Shown here in pieces: positions 25,448-34,540 of a stretch of 64,000 bases of DNA (position 1 is its first letter; each line of letters opens with the position of its first letter). The position numbers were made by a program, and so were the translations under genes. The notes under the pieces were generated by a model that worked only from the letters and a program-made list of their open reading frames with translations, searched no databases and was not told where the DNA came from. The stretch spans positions 124,001 to 188,000 of the forward strand of contig CAVVQM010000007.1 in NCBI GenBank assembly GCA_963750395.1. The letters run 5' to 3'. The DNA comes from JADJPO01 sp963750395. GTDB taxonomy: Bacteria; Actinomycetota; Actinomycetes; Actinomycetales; Kineosporiaceae.

Positions 25448-26545
25448 TCAGGCGCAGCGGAAGACCTCGCGGCCGGAGCGGGCCGCGGCGTCCTGGACCT
25501 GCACGGTGTCTCGGACGACGCCGAAGACCTCCGAGAGCGGTAGCGGGGCGTCGCCGATCCGCAGGTTCGGATTGGTCACGGCGACCGGGTGCCACCAGGC
25601 GCCGTCGGCGGTCACCGTGGGCTCGGGTTCGACGGTGTCGAGGGAGACGTGCACGCCGGCGCTGGCGAAACCCTCCTCGGCGACGGGTCGGATCAGCCGG
25701 TCCTCGGCCGCGATGTGCAGGGCGTCGAGCCGGGTGTGCAGAGCGGCGACGCCCGCGGCGTCCTCGGGGTAGAGCGTCGCGGCGACCCGGATCCGGAAGC
25801 CCAGTCCCGCGGCCGACTCGATGCCCGCCAGGGCCTTGGCCCACGATCCCGATCCGCGCTGGCGGTCGTGCAGGTCCGCGGTGGCCGAGTCCAGGCTGAT
25901 CTGCAGGACGACCGAGCGGTCCAGGCCCTCCAGCGTCTCGCGGCGGCGTCCGCGTCCGAGGATCATCGCGTTGGTCAGAATGGTCCGTTCGAAACCGTCT
26001 GCGGCGGCGACCAGATCGCCGAGGTGGGGGTGCATGAACGGTTCGCCGCCGGTGAAGAAGACCTCCCGACCGCCGAGCTCGGCGAACTCGGCGAACAGCA
26101 GCCGCGCCACGTCGACCCGGAGAGCGCGGGCGGGCGCCCTGGGGGAGGACTGGGCGCAGCAGTAGTGGCAGGAGAGATTGCAGTCGAAGTTGGAGTAGAC
26201 CCAGATCCGTTGCCCGACAGGGGTTCTGCTTCCCTGGCTGAACACGGGCGCGGGATCGATGGCGGCCGTTCTCGATCTGGAGGACTCGGCGGTCTTCCGG
26301 ACGGCGAACCACCAGGGCCCCTCGCCGGTCTCGGCCATCTGGTTCGCGACCTGGTGACCCACCAGGTCGGCCCACACCGGCAGGTCGACGACGACCGAGG
26401 GCTCGGCACTGCGGATGCCCAACACCTGGCCATCCTGCAACCGGCGCATGGCGCGGGTGATCAGCAGCAGCAGCCCGCTGCCGCAGTCCATCTCACCCCC
26501 GTCGATGAGGATCTCGACGTCGCCCAGTGGTGTCTGGCTCTGCAC
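25448..26545 (-). CDS. TusA-like domain fused to a radical SAM domain, function unknown
   Basis: A 365-residue two-domain protein. Residues 9-85 look like a TusA/SirA sulfur-carrier domain: EILIDGGEMDCGSGLLLLI, then AMRRLQDGQVLGIRS, then VVDLPVWADLVGHQV and WWFAVRK. The persulfide Cys position is kept (C21), but the usual CPxP motif is CGSG. Residues 112-290 are a radical SAM domain with YSNFDCNLSCHYCC (CxxxCxxC at C122, C126, C129) and FFTGGEPFMHPH. There is no obvious SPASM cluster; the C-terminal GREVFRCA has one Cys. GTG 26545 is chosen because upstream codons are arginine-rich filler. It is divergent from the methyltransferase at 26651. The product is unknown. Confidence 0.8.
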   Translation of the reverse strand: MQSQTPLGDVEILIDGGEMDCGSGLLLLITRAMRRLQDGQVLGIRSAEPSVVVDLPVWADLVGHQVANQMAETGEGPWWFAVRKTAESSRSRTAAIDPAPVFSQGSRTPVGQRIWVYSNFDCNLSCHYCCAQSSPRAPARALRVDVARLLFAEFAELGGREVFFTGGEPFMHPHLGDLVAAADGFERTILTNAMILGRGRRRETLEGLDRSVVLQISLDSATADLHDRQRGSGSWAKALAGIESAAGLGFRIRVAATLYPEDAAGVAALHTRLDALHIAAEDRLIRPVAEEGFASAGVHVSLDTVEPEPTVTADGAWWHPVAVTNPNLRIGDAPLPLSEVFGVVRDTVQVQDAAARSGREVFRCA

Positions 26546-26650
26546 GCGTCCCACTCTCGCAGCCGGGTGGCCCCGGCTGCGCCGCGAAGTTCTGACGATT
26601 CGGTGACGTCCACGTCCGCGGTGCCGCGCATCCGTACTAGCGTCCGAGGT

Positions 26651-27346
26651 ATGGCGGATGAAGACGGTGTGAATCCAACGGCGGACCCTGGCCCCACGGA
26701 CGGCACCGAGGGTCTGTGGCGCCCGGCCGATCACGCCGCCCGCCAGGACTTCTGGCAGGGCGTGCACACCGACAAGGACCTGGACGGGGTGTCCTGGTGG
26801 CAGTCGGTGCCCGAGCTGTCCCTCGGGTTGGTCGACTCCACCGGGATCGGCCGTGACGAGGCGGTGATCGACGTCGGGGCCGGGTGGTCGACCCTGGTCG
26901 ACCACCTGCTGGAACGCGGCTACACCGATCTGACCGCCATCGACCTGTCGACGACGGCGCTGGCCGCGGTCCGTGAACGGGTCGGGCCTGCCGGGGCGGG
27001 CATCGTGCTGAAGGTCGCCGACGTCCTCGATCTGGACATGGGGCGCCGCTACGCCCTGTGGCACGACCGGGCGGTCTACCACTTCCTCACCGAACCCGAC
27101 GAACGCGAGGACTATCTGTCCTCGCTGCGCCGCACCCTGCGCGCCGACGGGTGGGCGGTGGTGGCCACCTTCGGTCCGGACGGTCCGACCACCTGCAGCG
27201 GCCTGCCGATCGTGCGCTACACCCATGCCCGACTGGCCGAGCAGTTCCCCGGGTTCGAGCTGGTCTCCACCAGCGGGGAGGACCACGTCACGCCCTGGGG
27301 GAGCACCCAGCAGTTCACCGCGGTGCTGCTGCGCCGACGAGGCTGA
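26651..27346 (+). CDS. Class I SAM-dependent methyltransferase
   Basis: A 231-residue Rossmann methyltransferase. The family N-terminal motif FWQGVHTDKDLDGVSWWQ (34-51) precedes motif I DVGAGWSTLVD (74-84), motif II LTAIDLS, KVADVLDL and the motif IV region LWHDRAVYHFLTEPDER. The FW...SWWQ signature marks a widespread family of small-molecule methyltransferases of unknown substrate. ATG 26651 lies about 105 bases from the divergent TusA-like/radical SAM gene, so the two probably share a control region and may act together. A gap of about 90 bases with a good SD separates it from the DoxX-like gene. Confidence 0.85.
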   Translation: MADEDGVNPTADPGPTDGTEGLWRPADHAARQDFWQGVHTDKDLDGVSWWQSVPELSLGLVDSTGIGRDEAVIDVGAGWSTLVDHLLERGYTDLTAIDLSTTALAAVRERVGPAGAGIVLKVADVLDLDMGRRYALWHDRAVYHFLTEPDEREDYLSSLRRTLRADGWAVVATFGPDGPTTCSGLPIVRYTHARLAEQFPGFELVSTSGEDHVTPWGSTQQFTAVLLRRRG

Positions 27347-27437
27347 GCCCGAGCGTCTGCCGGGGAAGAGGTAAGCACCTGTTCAGGGTTTCACCGGCGA
27401 TCCCCACCTAGCCTCGGCGCAACAGGATGGAGGACCG

Positions 27438-27989
27438 ATGAAGGACGTCGACACGCCGTCCCCGACCACGGTGACGGCCGAGCCGCTGGACGTCGGACCC
27501 CTCTCGCGTCGCCTGATCGTGGGCGTACGGATCGCGGTGGCCCTGATGTGGATCCAGAACCTCAACTGGAAGATCCCACCGGACTTCGGCCGGGACCGTC
27601 AGGCCGACCTCTACTCCTATGTCGAGGAGGCGGTCAGGCATCCGGTACTGGCGCCCTACAGCTGGGTCGTGGAGCATCTCGTGCTGCCCAACTTCGTCTT
27701 CTTCGGCTGGATCACCCTGCTCACGGAGTTCGCCCTCGGCGTCTTCCTGCTCACGGGTCTGCTGACCCGGCTGTGGGCCCTGGTCGGGATCGCGCAGTCG
27801 CTGGCCATCGCGCTGTCCGTGCTGAACGTGCCGGGGGAGTGGCACTGGGCCTACTACCTGATGATCGCCGCTCACCTCGTGCTGTTCGCCGTCGGCGCCG
27901 GGCGGGTCGGTGGGCTCGACGGGCTCTACCGTCCGCTCTGGCGACGCAGTGAGCGCCTCCCCGCTCGATGGGCGGTGCTCGCATCGTGA
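27438..27989 (+). CDS. DoxX/DoxD-like four-helix membrane protein
   Basis: A 183-residue membrane protein of the DoxX/TQO small-subunit type. It has SRRLIVGVRIAVALMWIQNLNWKIPPDF (the W-x-KxPP-like feature of DoxD), then FVFFGWITLLTEFALGVFLLTGLLTRLWALVGI, LSVLNVPGEWHWAYYLMIAAHLVLFAVG and GLDGLYRPLW. Homologues pair with oxidoreductases in the quinone pool or in thiosulfate oxidation. Start ATG 27438 follows GGAGGA at good spacing. The next gene starts inside its stop codon (GTGA), so the two are coupled. Confidence 0.78.
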   Translation: MKDVDTPSPTTVTAEPLDVGPLSRRLIVGVRIAVALMWIQNLNWKIPPDFGRDRQADLYSYVEEAVRHPVLAPYSWVVEHLVLPNFVFFGWITLLTEFALGVFLLTGLLTRLWALVGIAQSLAIALSVLNVPGEWHWAYYLMIAAHLVLFAVGAGRVGGLDGLYRPLWRRSERLPARWAVLAS

Positions 27990-28348
27990 ACCGACGACTC
28001 ACCGAGGCCTCCGCGCGCCGGGTCACCACCCTGGCGGTGGCGACCGCCGGCTCGGCCGTCTTCGCGGTGATCAGCTACGAGCCGCTGCGACTGGTGACCG
28101 TCTCGGCCCAGGTCGCCGCCGTCCTCGTGGTGGCCGCGCTACTGGCCGGCCTCGCCGCGCGCCGCCGCGGCACGATGGTGGTGATGGCCGTCGGGGCGGT
28201 GCTGACCGTGCTCGGCGTGTTCCGGTTGCTCAGCTATGGGCACGGCAGCCTCGGGATCGGCGGTGCGGCGTCCACGGCCGCCCTGCTCACCGGGCTGGGT
28301 CTGGCCTACCTGGGGGTCGCCTATCGGGACCGGTTCGAGCAGAGCTGA
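27986..28348 (+). CDS. Small four-helix membrane protein, unknown
   Basis: A 120-residue protein with four hydrophobic segments (LAVATAGSAVFAVISY, AQVAAVLVVAALLAGLAA, GTMVVMAVGAVLTVLGVF and STAALLTGLGLAYLGVAY). No family is recognised. The GTG at 27986 overlaps the preceding TGA stop by four bases, which supports translational coupling to the DoxX-like protein and perhaps a physical partnership with it. Confidence 0.65.
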   Translation: MNRRLTEASARRVTTLAVATAGSAVFAVISYEPLRLVTVSAQVAAVLVVAALLAGLAARRRGTMVVMAVGAVLTVLGVFRLLSYGHGSLGIGGAASTAALLTGLGLAYLGVAYRDRFEQS

Positions 28349-28368
28349 GCGTGGCGCCGCGGCGTCGG

Positions 28369-29190
28369 TCAGGGAGTGACGGCGAGCCTGCTCAGGATGC
28401 GCTGCCCCAGCGCGCGATCACCCTCGATCTGAACCAGGTCGGCCACCTCGTCCAGCTCGCGCCGTCCGCCGGCGAGGATGATCAACGCCTCGCGCGAGAG
28501 CGTCAGCTCGACGTCGGCGACCTCCGGTAGCTCGCGTGACCGCCGCCCACGGCCGTCGTCGGAGACCGCGAAGGCGACACCCGGCTGGTCCGTGATCCGG
28601 ACGACGAGCGTGGTCCCGGCGGGCGCCTCGGCGCGCCGGGCCAGGACGAAACCGAACGCGCCCATGAAGGAGGCGACGGTGTGATCGCCGGCGGGGGAAT
28701 CCAGGTTGCCCCGCCGATCGACGGCCCGGCGGATGTCCTGCTCGTGCATCCAGACGTCGATCGGACGATTGCGCAGCAGGGTCTCGACGTCCCAGCCGAG
28801 CGAATCGAAGGGCGGCTGCGCCGGTGCGGTGGGCTCGCTCGGCGGATGAGCGGTGAGCCGGTCCCGACGGATGCTGGTCGCCGTCCGTAGTTCGGTGATG
28901 AGCTCGTCGGGCGGCAGGTCCCGGCGGGCCAGAACGCCCTCCTCGGTGAACCGGCCCATCGCGGAGCGCACGTGCGGACCAGGATCGACATCGATCCTGG
29001 TCTGCGGCATGCCCGCCGCGACGGACTCCATGTGAGACAGGTGTGCCGCGACCGCGTGCACGTTCCAGCCGGGCAGGTCCGTCGGTAGGCGCCAGTGATC
29101 CGGCTCGAGCCCGTCCAGCAGCGCGGCGACGTCCTCGATCGAGCTCCACCACACGTCCACATAGCCGGCAAGCCGGTCCTCGTCCACCAT
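28369..29190 (-). CDS. Maleylpyruvate isomerase-like mycothiol-dependent family protein
   Basis: A 273-residue DinB-fold protein. The N-terminal metal-binding domain has WRLPTDLPGWNVHAVAAHLSHMES (first His) and RPIDVWMHEQDIRRAVDRRG (second His plus acidic residue), matching the MDMPI_N/DinB_2 layout where three His hold a divalent metal. The C-terminal half (TTLVVRITDQPGVAFAV, ELTLSREALIILAGGRR) is the usual SCP2-like MDMPI_C domain. Family members use mycothiol, the actinobacterial thiol, in isomerase or transferase reactions; the substrate is unknown. It converges on the small membrane protein gene 20 bases away. Confidence 0.85.
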   Translation of the reverse strand: MVDEDRLAGYVDVWWSSIEDVAALLDGLEPDHWRLPTDLPGWNVHAVAAHLSHMESVAAGMPQTRIDVDPGPHVRSAMGRFTEEGVLARRDLPPDELITELRTATSIRRDRLTAHPPSEPTAPAQPPFDSLGWDVETLLRNRPIDVWMHEQDIRRAVDRRGNLDSPAGDHTVASFMGAFGFVLARRAEAPAGTTLVVRITDQPGVAFAVSDDGRGRRSRELPEVADVELTLSREALIILAGGRRELDEVADLVQIEGDRALGQRILSRLAVTP

Positions 29191-29238
29191 GGCGACAGTC
29201 TGCCGGGGGTGCCCGCCGGGGGGAACCGGGAGGGCCGT

Positions 29239-30900
29239 CTAGGCCCGTCCCCGCAGCTCCCGATACCGCCGGATGAGGTCGTTGGTCGAGGAGTCGTGGC
29301 CGAGCTCCGGTGCGCCCTGCGAGGTCAGCTCCGGTGCGATCCGCTGGGCGAGCACCTTGCCGAGTTCGACGCCCCACTGATCGAAGGAATTGACTCCCCA
29401 GACGACGCCCTGGGTGAACACCTTGTGCTCGTACAGGGCGATCATGGCCCCCAGGACGCGCGGAGTGAGCCGCTCGGCCAGGATCGTGGTCGAGGGCCGG
29501 CTGCCGCCGAACGTCTTGTGCGGCACCAGGTTCGCCGGCACTCCCTCGGCGGCCACCTCCTCGCCGGTCTTGCCGAAGGCCAGGGCCTCGGACTGGGCGA
29601 AGAAGTTGGCCATGAGCAGGTCGTGATGCCCGGGTACCTCGTTGCCGGGGTGGGCGAACCCGATGAAGTCGGCGGAGATCAGCCGGGTGCCCTGATGCAG
29701 CAACTGGTAGTACGCGTGCTGGCCGTTGGTGCCGGGGGTGCCCCAGATGACCGGGCCGGTGTCATAGGTGACCCGACGGCCGTCGATGGTCACCGACTTG
29801 CCGTTCGACTCCATGTCGAGCTGCTGCAGGTAGTCGGCGAAGGCGTCCAGGTACTGCGCGTACGGCAGCACGACGTGACTGTTGGCGTCCAGGAAGTTGC
29901 TGTACCAGATGCCCAGCAGACCCATCAGCGCGGGCGCGTTCTCACGATAGGGCGCCGTCCGGAAGTGCCCGTCGACCTCGTGGAACCCGGCCAGCATCTC
30001 GGTGAAGGCGTCCGGTCCGATCGCGATCATCAGCGACAGGCCCACGGCCGAGTCCATCGAGTACCTGCCGCCGACCCAGCTCCAGAAGCCGAACATGTTG
30101 GCGGTGTCGATACCGAACTCGCCGACCTTGTCCGCGGCGGTCGACACGGCGACGAAGTGGCTGGCAACCGCGGCCTCGGCGCCGAGCCGCTCCACCAGCC
30201 AGGTGCGCGCGGTGGCCGCGTTGGTCATGGTCTCGGCGGTGGTGAACGTCTTGCTGGCGACGATGAACAGGGTGCTCTCGGGGTTGACGTCGCTCAGCTG
30301 CTCCGCGATGTCGTCGCCGTCCACGTTCGACACGAACCGGACGTCGAGACCCTCCTGGACGTAGGGGCGCAGGGCCGCGGTCGCCATCGCGGGGCCGAGG
30401 TCGGATCCGCCGATGCCGATGTTCACCACGGTGCGGATCGGTTTGCCCGTGTACCCCGTCCAGTCCCCGTCGCGCACCTGGCCGGCGAAGGCGGACATGG
30501 CGTCGAGCACCTCGTGGACCGACGGCACGACGTTCTGCCCGTCCACCTCCACCACCGCATCTCGGGGGGCGCGCAAGGCGGTGTGCAGGACGGCGCGACC
30601 CTCGGTGGTGTTGATCTTCGAACCGGTCATCATCCTCTCGGTGGCGCCGCGCAGGTCCACCGCCTCGGCGAGCTCGACCAGCAGATCCAGAGTGGTGTCG
30701 GTGATCAGGTTCTTGGACAGGTCCAGGTGCAGCCCGGCGACGTCCACCGCGTATCGCTGTGCCCGGTCCGGGTCATCGGCGAACAGCTCACGAAGGTGCG
30801 TCGAGCGCATCGTCGTCGCGTGGTCGGCCAGGGCCTTCCACTCGGGGCGTTCATCGGCCAGGGGGGTCTCGGCGCTGCCGGTCGATTCGGTCACGCTCAT
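29239..30900 (-). CDS. pgi: Glucose-6-phosphate isomerase
   Basis: A 553-residue glycolytic enzyme interconverting glucose-6-phosphate and fructose-6-phosphate in the cytoplasm. It has NIGIGGSDLGPAMATAAL, FIVASKTFTTAETMTNA, FGFWSWVGGRYSMDSAVGLS (PGI signature 1), GTPGTNGQHAYYQLLHQGT (catalytic His) and GVNSFDQWGVELGK with the C-terminal catalytic Lys (signature 2). Length and order are normal and no frame break is present. The ATG at 30900 (MSVTESTGS) is chosen; the frame is open further upstream but would run into recC. pgi and recC are divergent, 90 bases apart. Confidence 0.97.
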   Translation of the reverse strand: MSVTESTGSAETPLADERPEWKALADHATTMRSTHLRELFADDPDRAQRYAVDVAGLHLDLSKNLITDTTLDLLVELAEAVDLRGATERMMTGSKINTTEGRAVLHTALRAPRDAVVEVDGQNVVPSVHEVLDAMSAFAGQVRDGDWTGYTGKPIRTVVNIGIGGSDLGPAMATAALRPYVQEGLDVRFVSNVDGDDIAEQLSDVNPESTLFIVASKTFTTAETMTNAATARTWLVERLGAEAAVASHFVAVSTAADKVGEFGIDTANMFGFWSWVGGRYSMDSAVGLSLMIAIGPDAFTEMLAGFHEVDGHFRTAPYRENAPALMGLLGIWYSNFLDANSHVVLPYAQYLDAFADYLQQLDMESNGKSVTIDGRRVTYDTGPVIWGTPGTNGQHAYYQLLHQGTRLISADFIGFAHPGNEVPGHHDLLMANFFAQSEALAFGKTGEEVAAEGVPANLVPHKTFGGSRPSTTILAERLTPRVLGAMIALYEHKVFTQGVVWGVNSFDQWGVELGKVLAQRIAPELTSQGAPELGHDSSTNDLIRRYRELRGRA

Positions 30901-30990
30901 ACCCTGCCCAACAGGGCCGTTCAGGGGAAGTGCGGGCGCGCCGCGTCCTCCGATCGGGCCGCTCGACTGTCGGGCCCGGGTCGTAGGGTC

Positions 30991-33900
30991 ATGCCCGTGC
31001 TGCACCTGCATCGAGCCGAGCGCGCCGAGGCGCTCATCGACCCGCTGGCCGCCGTGCTGGCCCGCCCCGGCTCCGACCCGTTCACCCCCGAGGTGGTCGC
31101 CGTGCCGACCAAGGGGGTCGAGCGGTGGTTGGCGCAGCGGTTGTCGCACAGTCTGGGGCGGGGTCCGGACGGCGAGGCCGGCGTCTGCGCCGGGGTGAGC
31201 TTCGCCTCGCCGGGGCGCCTGGTCCGCGAGGTGCTGGCCGGCGCGTGCGACCTCGACCCGGACGACGACCCGTGGGCCGCCGAGGCGCTCACCTGGCCGG
31301 TCCTGGAGGTGATCGACGAGAACCTGGCCGAGGCCTGGTCCCGGCCGCTGGCCCACCACCTCGGGCTGGGTCCGGTGGCCGCCGACTCGATGGCTTCACG
31401 GTCGTTGCAGCCGGTGCCGGCCGGGGACGACCTGCGGCTCGGACGCCGGCTGGCCCTGGCGCGGCGGACCGCGGCCCTGTTCGCCTCCTACGCGGTCCAG
31501 CGGCCTGAGCTGCTGCTGGCGTGGGCGCGGGGCATGGGCGACGACGACCAGGGCCCGCCCACCGCCGTGCCCGAGGACCTGCGGTGGCAGTTCGAGGTGT
31601 GGCGACGGGTGCACGAGCGGCTCGGGGTGCCGAGCCCCGCAGAACGCCTGAGCGGTGCCCTGGCCCGGCTGCGCGCCGATCCCGCGCGCACCCGGCGCGG
31701 CCGCCCTGCCCGACGCCCTGTCGGTGTTCGGCCCGACCCGGCTGCCCCAGGCCCACCTCGAGGTGCTGCACGCCCTGGCCGCGCACCGGCAGGTGCACCT
31801 GTGGCTGGTCCATCCCAGCCCCGGGGTGTGGCGCAGCGTCTCCGACCGCGCCCGGCCCACCCCCCGGCGACGGGACAGCCCGGTGGTGGCGCGTCATCCG
31901 CTGCTGGCCTCGATGGCCCGCGACACCGTCGAACTGCAGCAGCGCGTCGTCGCCCTGGCCGAGCAGGGGCAGGCGTGGACCGACACCCATCACGAGGGCC
32001 CCACGTCGATCGAGGGCGCTCCGGCGCCCGGGCTGCTGGGCGCCCTGCAGGCCAGTCTGCGCACCGATGACGCGCTGACCGGCGTGCCCGCCCACGCGCT
32101 CGCCACGGACGACCGCAGCATCCAGGTGCACTCCTGTCACGGACGTGCCCGGCAGGTCGAGGTCCTGCGCGAGGTGGTGCTCGGGCTTCTCGCCGACGAC
32201 CCGAGCCTGCAGCCGCGCGACATCCTGGTCATGTGCCCGGACGTCGAGGCGTTCGCGCCCGTTGTGACCGGAGCCTTCGGACTGGCCTCGCCGTCGGGCC
32301 AGGCCGGTCCGGGACGGCCCGTCGGGAGCACGCGTGTCGACGACGGCGGGACGCACCCCGGCCAACTGCTGCGGATCCGTCTGGCCGATCGTTCGCTGCG
32401 CCAGACCAATCCGTGCCTGTCGCTGATCGCGACGATGCTCGAGCTGGCGACCGGCCGGGTCGAGGCCAGCGCCGTGCTCGACCTGGCCGCGAGCGAGCCG
32501 GTGCGGCACCGCTTCGGCTTCACCGAGGACGACCTGGACCGGATCCGGGCGTGGGCCGTCGAGGTCCGGGTGCGCTGGGGGGAGAACGCCTCGCGTCGCG
32601 AACGCTTCGGCGTCGGCCACGTCCTGCAGGGCACCTGGCGGGTCGCGCTGGACCGGATCCTGCTCGGTGCCGCCATGGCGGAGGACGAGCCTCCCGGCTG
32701 GGTCGGGGCCGCGCTGCCCCTGGACGATGTGGACAGCCTCGACGTCGACCTTGCCGGGCGGCTCGCCGAGTTCATCGGCCGGCTCGAACTGCTGCTCCAG
32801 GAGCTGACCGGGGTGCGGCCCGCGTCCGCCTGGATGGCCACCCTGGGCCGGATGCTCGACCTGCTGGCATCCACGGGGGCGGGCGAGGGCTGGCAGGAGG
32901 TCCAGGCCAGGCAGGTGATCGCCGACGTCGCCGGACAGGTCGACACCTCCGGCGGCGAACGGTCCGGCCTGCGTCTCGGGGACGTCCGGGCCCTGCTGGC
33001 CGGCCGGTTGGCCGGGCGCCCGACCCGGGCCGGTTTCCGCACCGGTGCGCTGACCGTCTGCTCGCTGGAGCCGATGCGCGCGGTCCCGCACCGGGTGGTG
33101 TGCCTGATCGGCATGGACGACGGGTTCTTCCCCCGCTCGGCCCCGGCGGCGGGTGATGATCTGCTGCTGCGCGATCCCTTCATCGGCGAGCGCGACCGGC
33201 GCAGCGAGGACCGTCAACTCTTCCTGGACGCGCTGACCGCGGCCCGCGAGCACCTGGTGCTGATCTACTCCGGCGCCGACCCCCGCACGGGCGCGGCCCG
33301 CCCACCCGCGGTGCCGGTGGGCGAGATGCTGGACGCGCTGGAGGCCGTGGCGCGCACCGATGACGGCGCCACGGTGCGCGAGCACGTCGTCGTCCGCCAC
33401 CCGCTGCACCCGGAGGACGTGCGCAACTTCCGTCCCGGGGCGCTCGGGCGGCCCGGGCCCTTCAGCTTCGACGTCCATGCCCGCGATGCGGCGGCCGCGG
33501 TGGCGGCGCTGTCCGGGGAGCGGGTCGCCCTGGCGACGGGTCCGTCCGGCTCCGTCGGCGGCCGTCTGCTGGAGCGGCCGCTGCCGCCCCGCCCGCACAC
33601 CGACGAGGACCTGTCCGTCGACCTCGACGACCTGATCGCCGTCCTGGAGCACCCGGCCCGGTGGTTCCTGCGGCACCGGCTCGGGGTCTGGGTGCGCGGG
33701 GATGAGGACGACGTCGAGGACCGGATCCCGCTGGAGCTGGACCCGCTGGCGATCTGGGGGATCGGCGACCGCCTGCTGACCGACTGCCTGGCCGGTGTCG
33801 CACGGGATCAGGCGATCGCGGCCGAGCGACGACGCGGCCGGATCCCGCCGCGGGCCCTCGGGCGCGCGGTGCTCGACCGGGTGGAGGCCGACCTGGCTCC

Positions 33901-34540
33901 GGTGGCGCTGGCCGCGCAGGCACAGATGAGCGGATCCGGTGCCTCGGTCGACCTGTCGGTCGATCTGCCCGGGGAGCGCCGACTGACCGGGAGCGTGCCC
34001 GGAGTGCACGACGGGGTCGTGGTCCGGGCGGTGTTCTCCCGGCTCGGGCCCAAGCACCGGCTGCGCGCGTGGGTGCAGACGCTGGCCCTGGCCGCCTCCC
34101 ACACCGACCGGTCGTGGGCGGCGGCGACCACGGGCCGGGGACGCGGGGGCCGTTCGGTGGCGTTGACCGCGACGGTCGCGGCGCCCTCTGCGGCGATCGC
34201 CCTGCACCGGCTGACCGACCTGGTCCGGCTGCGCGAGCGGGCCCTGCGGGAGCCGCTGCCGATGCCGGTCGCCACGGCGGCGGCCTACGCCCGCGCGCGT
34301 GACGGCGGTGAGACGGTCGAGCAGGCCGAGGCCGCGGCCGCGGCAGCGTGGACCTATGAGCTCAAGGACGATGCCCATCTGGAGCTCTGCTGGGGGGAGC
34401 GGGCGCCGGTGGGGGTGCTTCTCGACCGGCCGAGCACCGACGAGCAGGCGTGGGCACCACAGGAGTCCTCGCGGCTGGGGGTCTTCGCCCGCAGGGTCTG
34501 GGATCCGCTGCTGGCCGTCGAGCAGGTGAGCACCCGATGA
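30991..34540 (+). CDS. recC: Exodeoxyribonuclease V gamma subunit (one frameshift)
   Basis: RecC is the scaffold of the RecBCD helicase-nuclease that resects double-strand breaks; its helicase-like fold is inactive. The protein starts LHLHRAERAEALIDPLAAVL, has VVAVPTKGVERWLAQRL (RecC family start), WRRVHERLG, then SVFGPTRLPQAHLEVLHALAAHRQVHLWLVHPSP, HSCHGRARQVEVLREVVLGLLADD, LQPRDILVMCPDVEAFAPVV and CLIGMDDGFFPR. Residues 1 to about 230 and the remainder are in different frames, joined by a one-base slip near 31690 in a GC-rich run. The spliced length of about 1,180 residues is normal. Its stop overlaps recB (ATGA). Confidence 0.9.

Noticed and set aside
26546..27286. Upstream extension of the TusA-like/radical SAM gene
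   Set aside because: It would overlap the divergent methyltransferase, and the extra residues are arginine-rich and unlike any domain.
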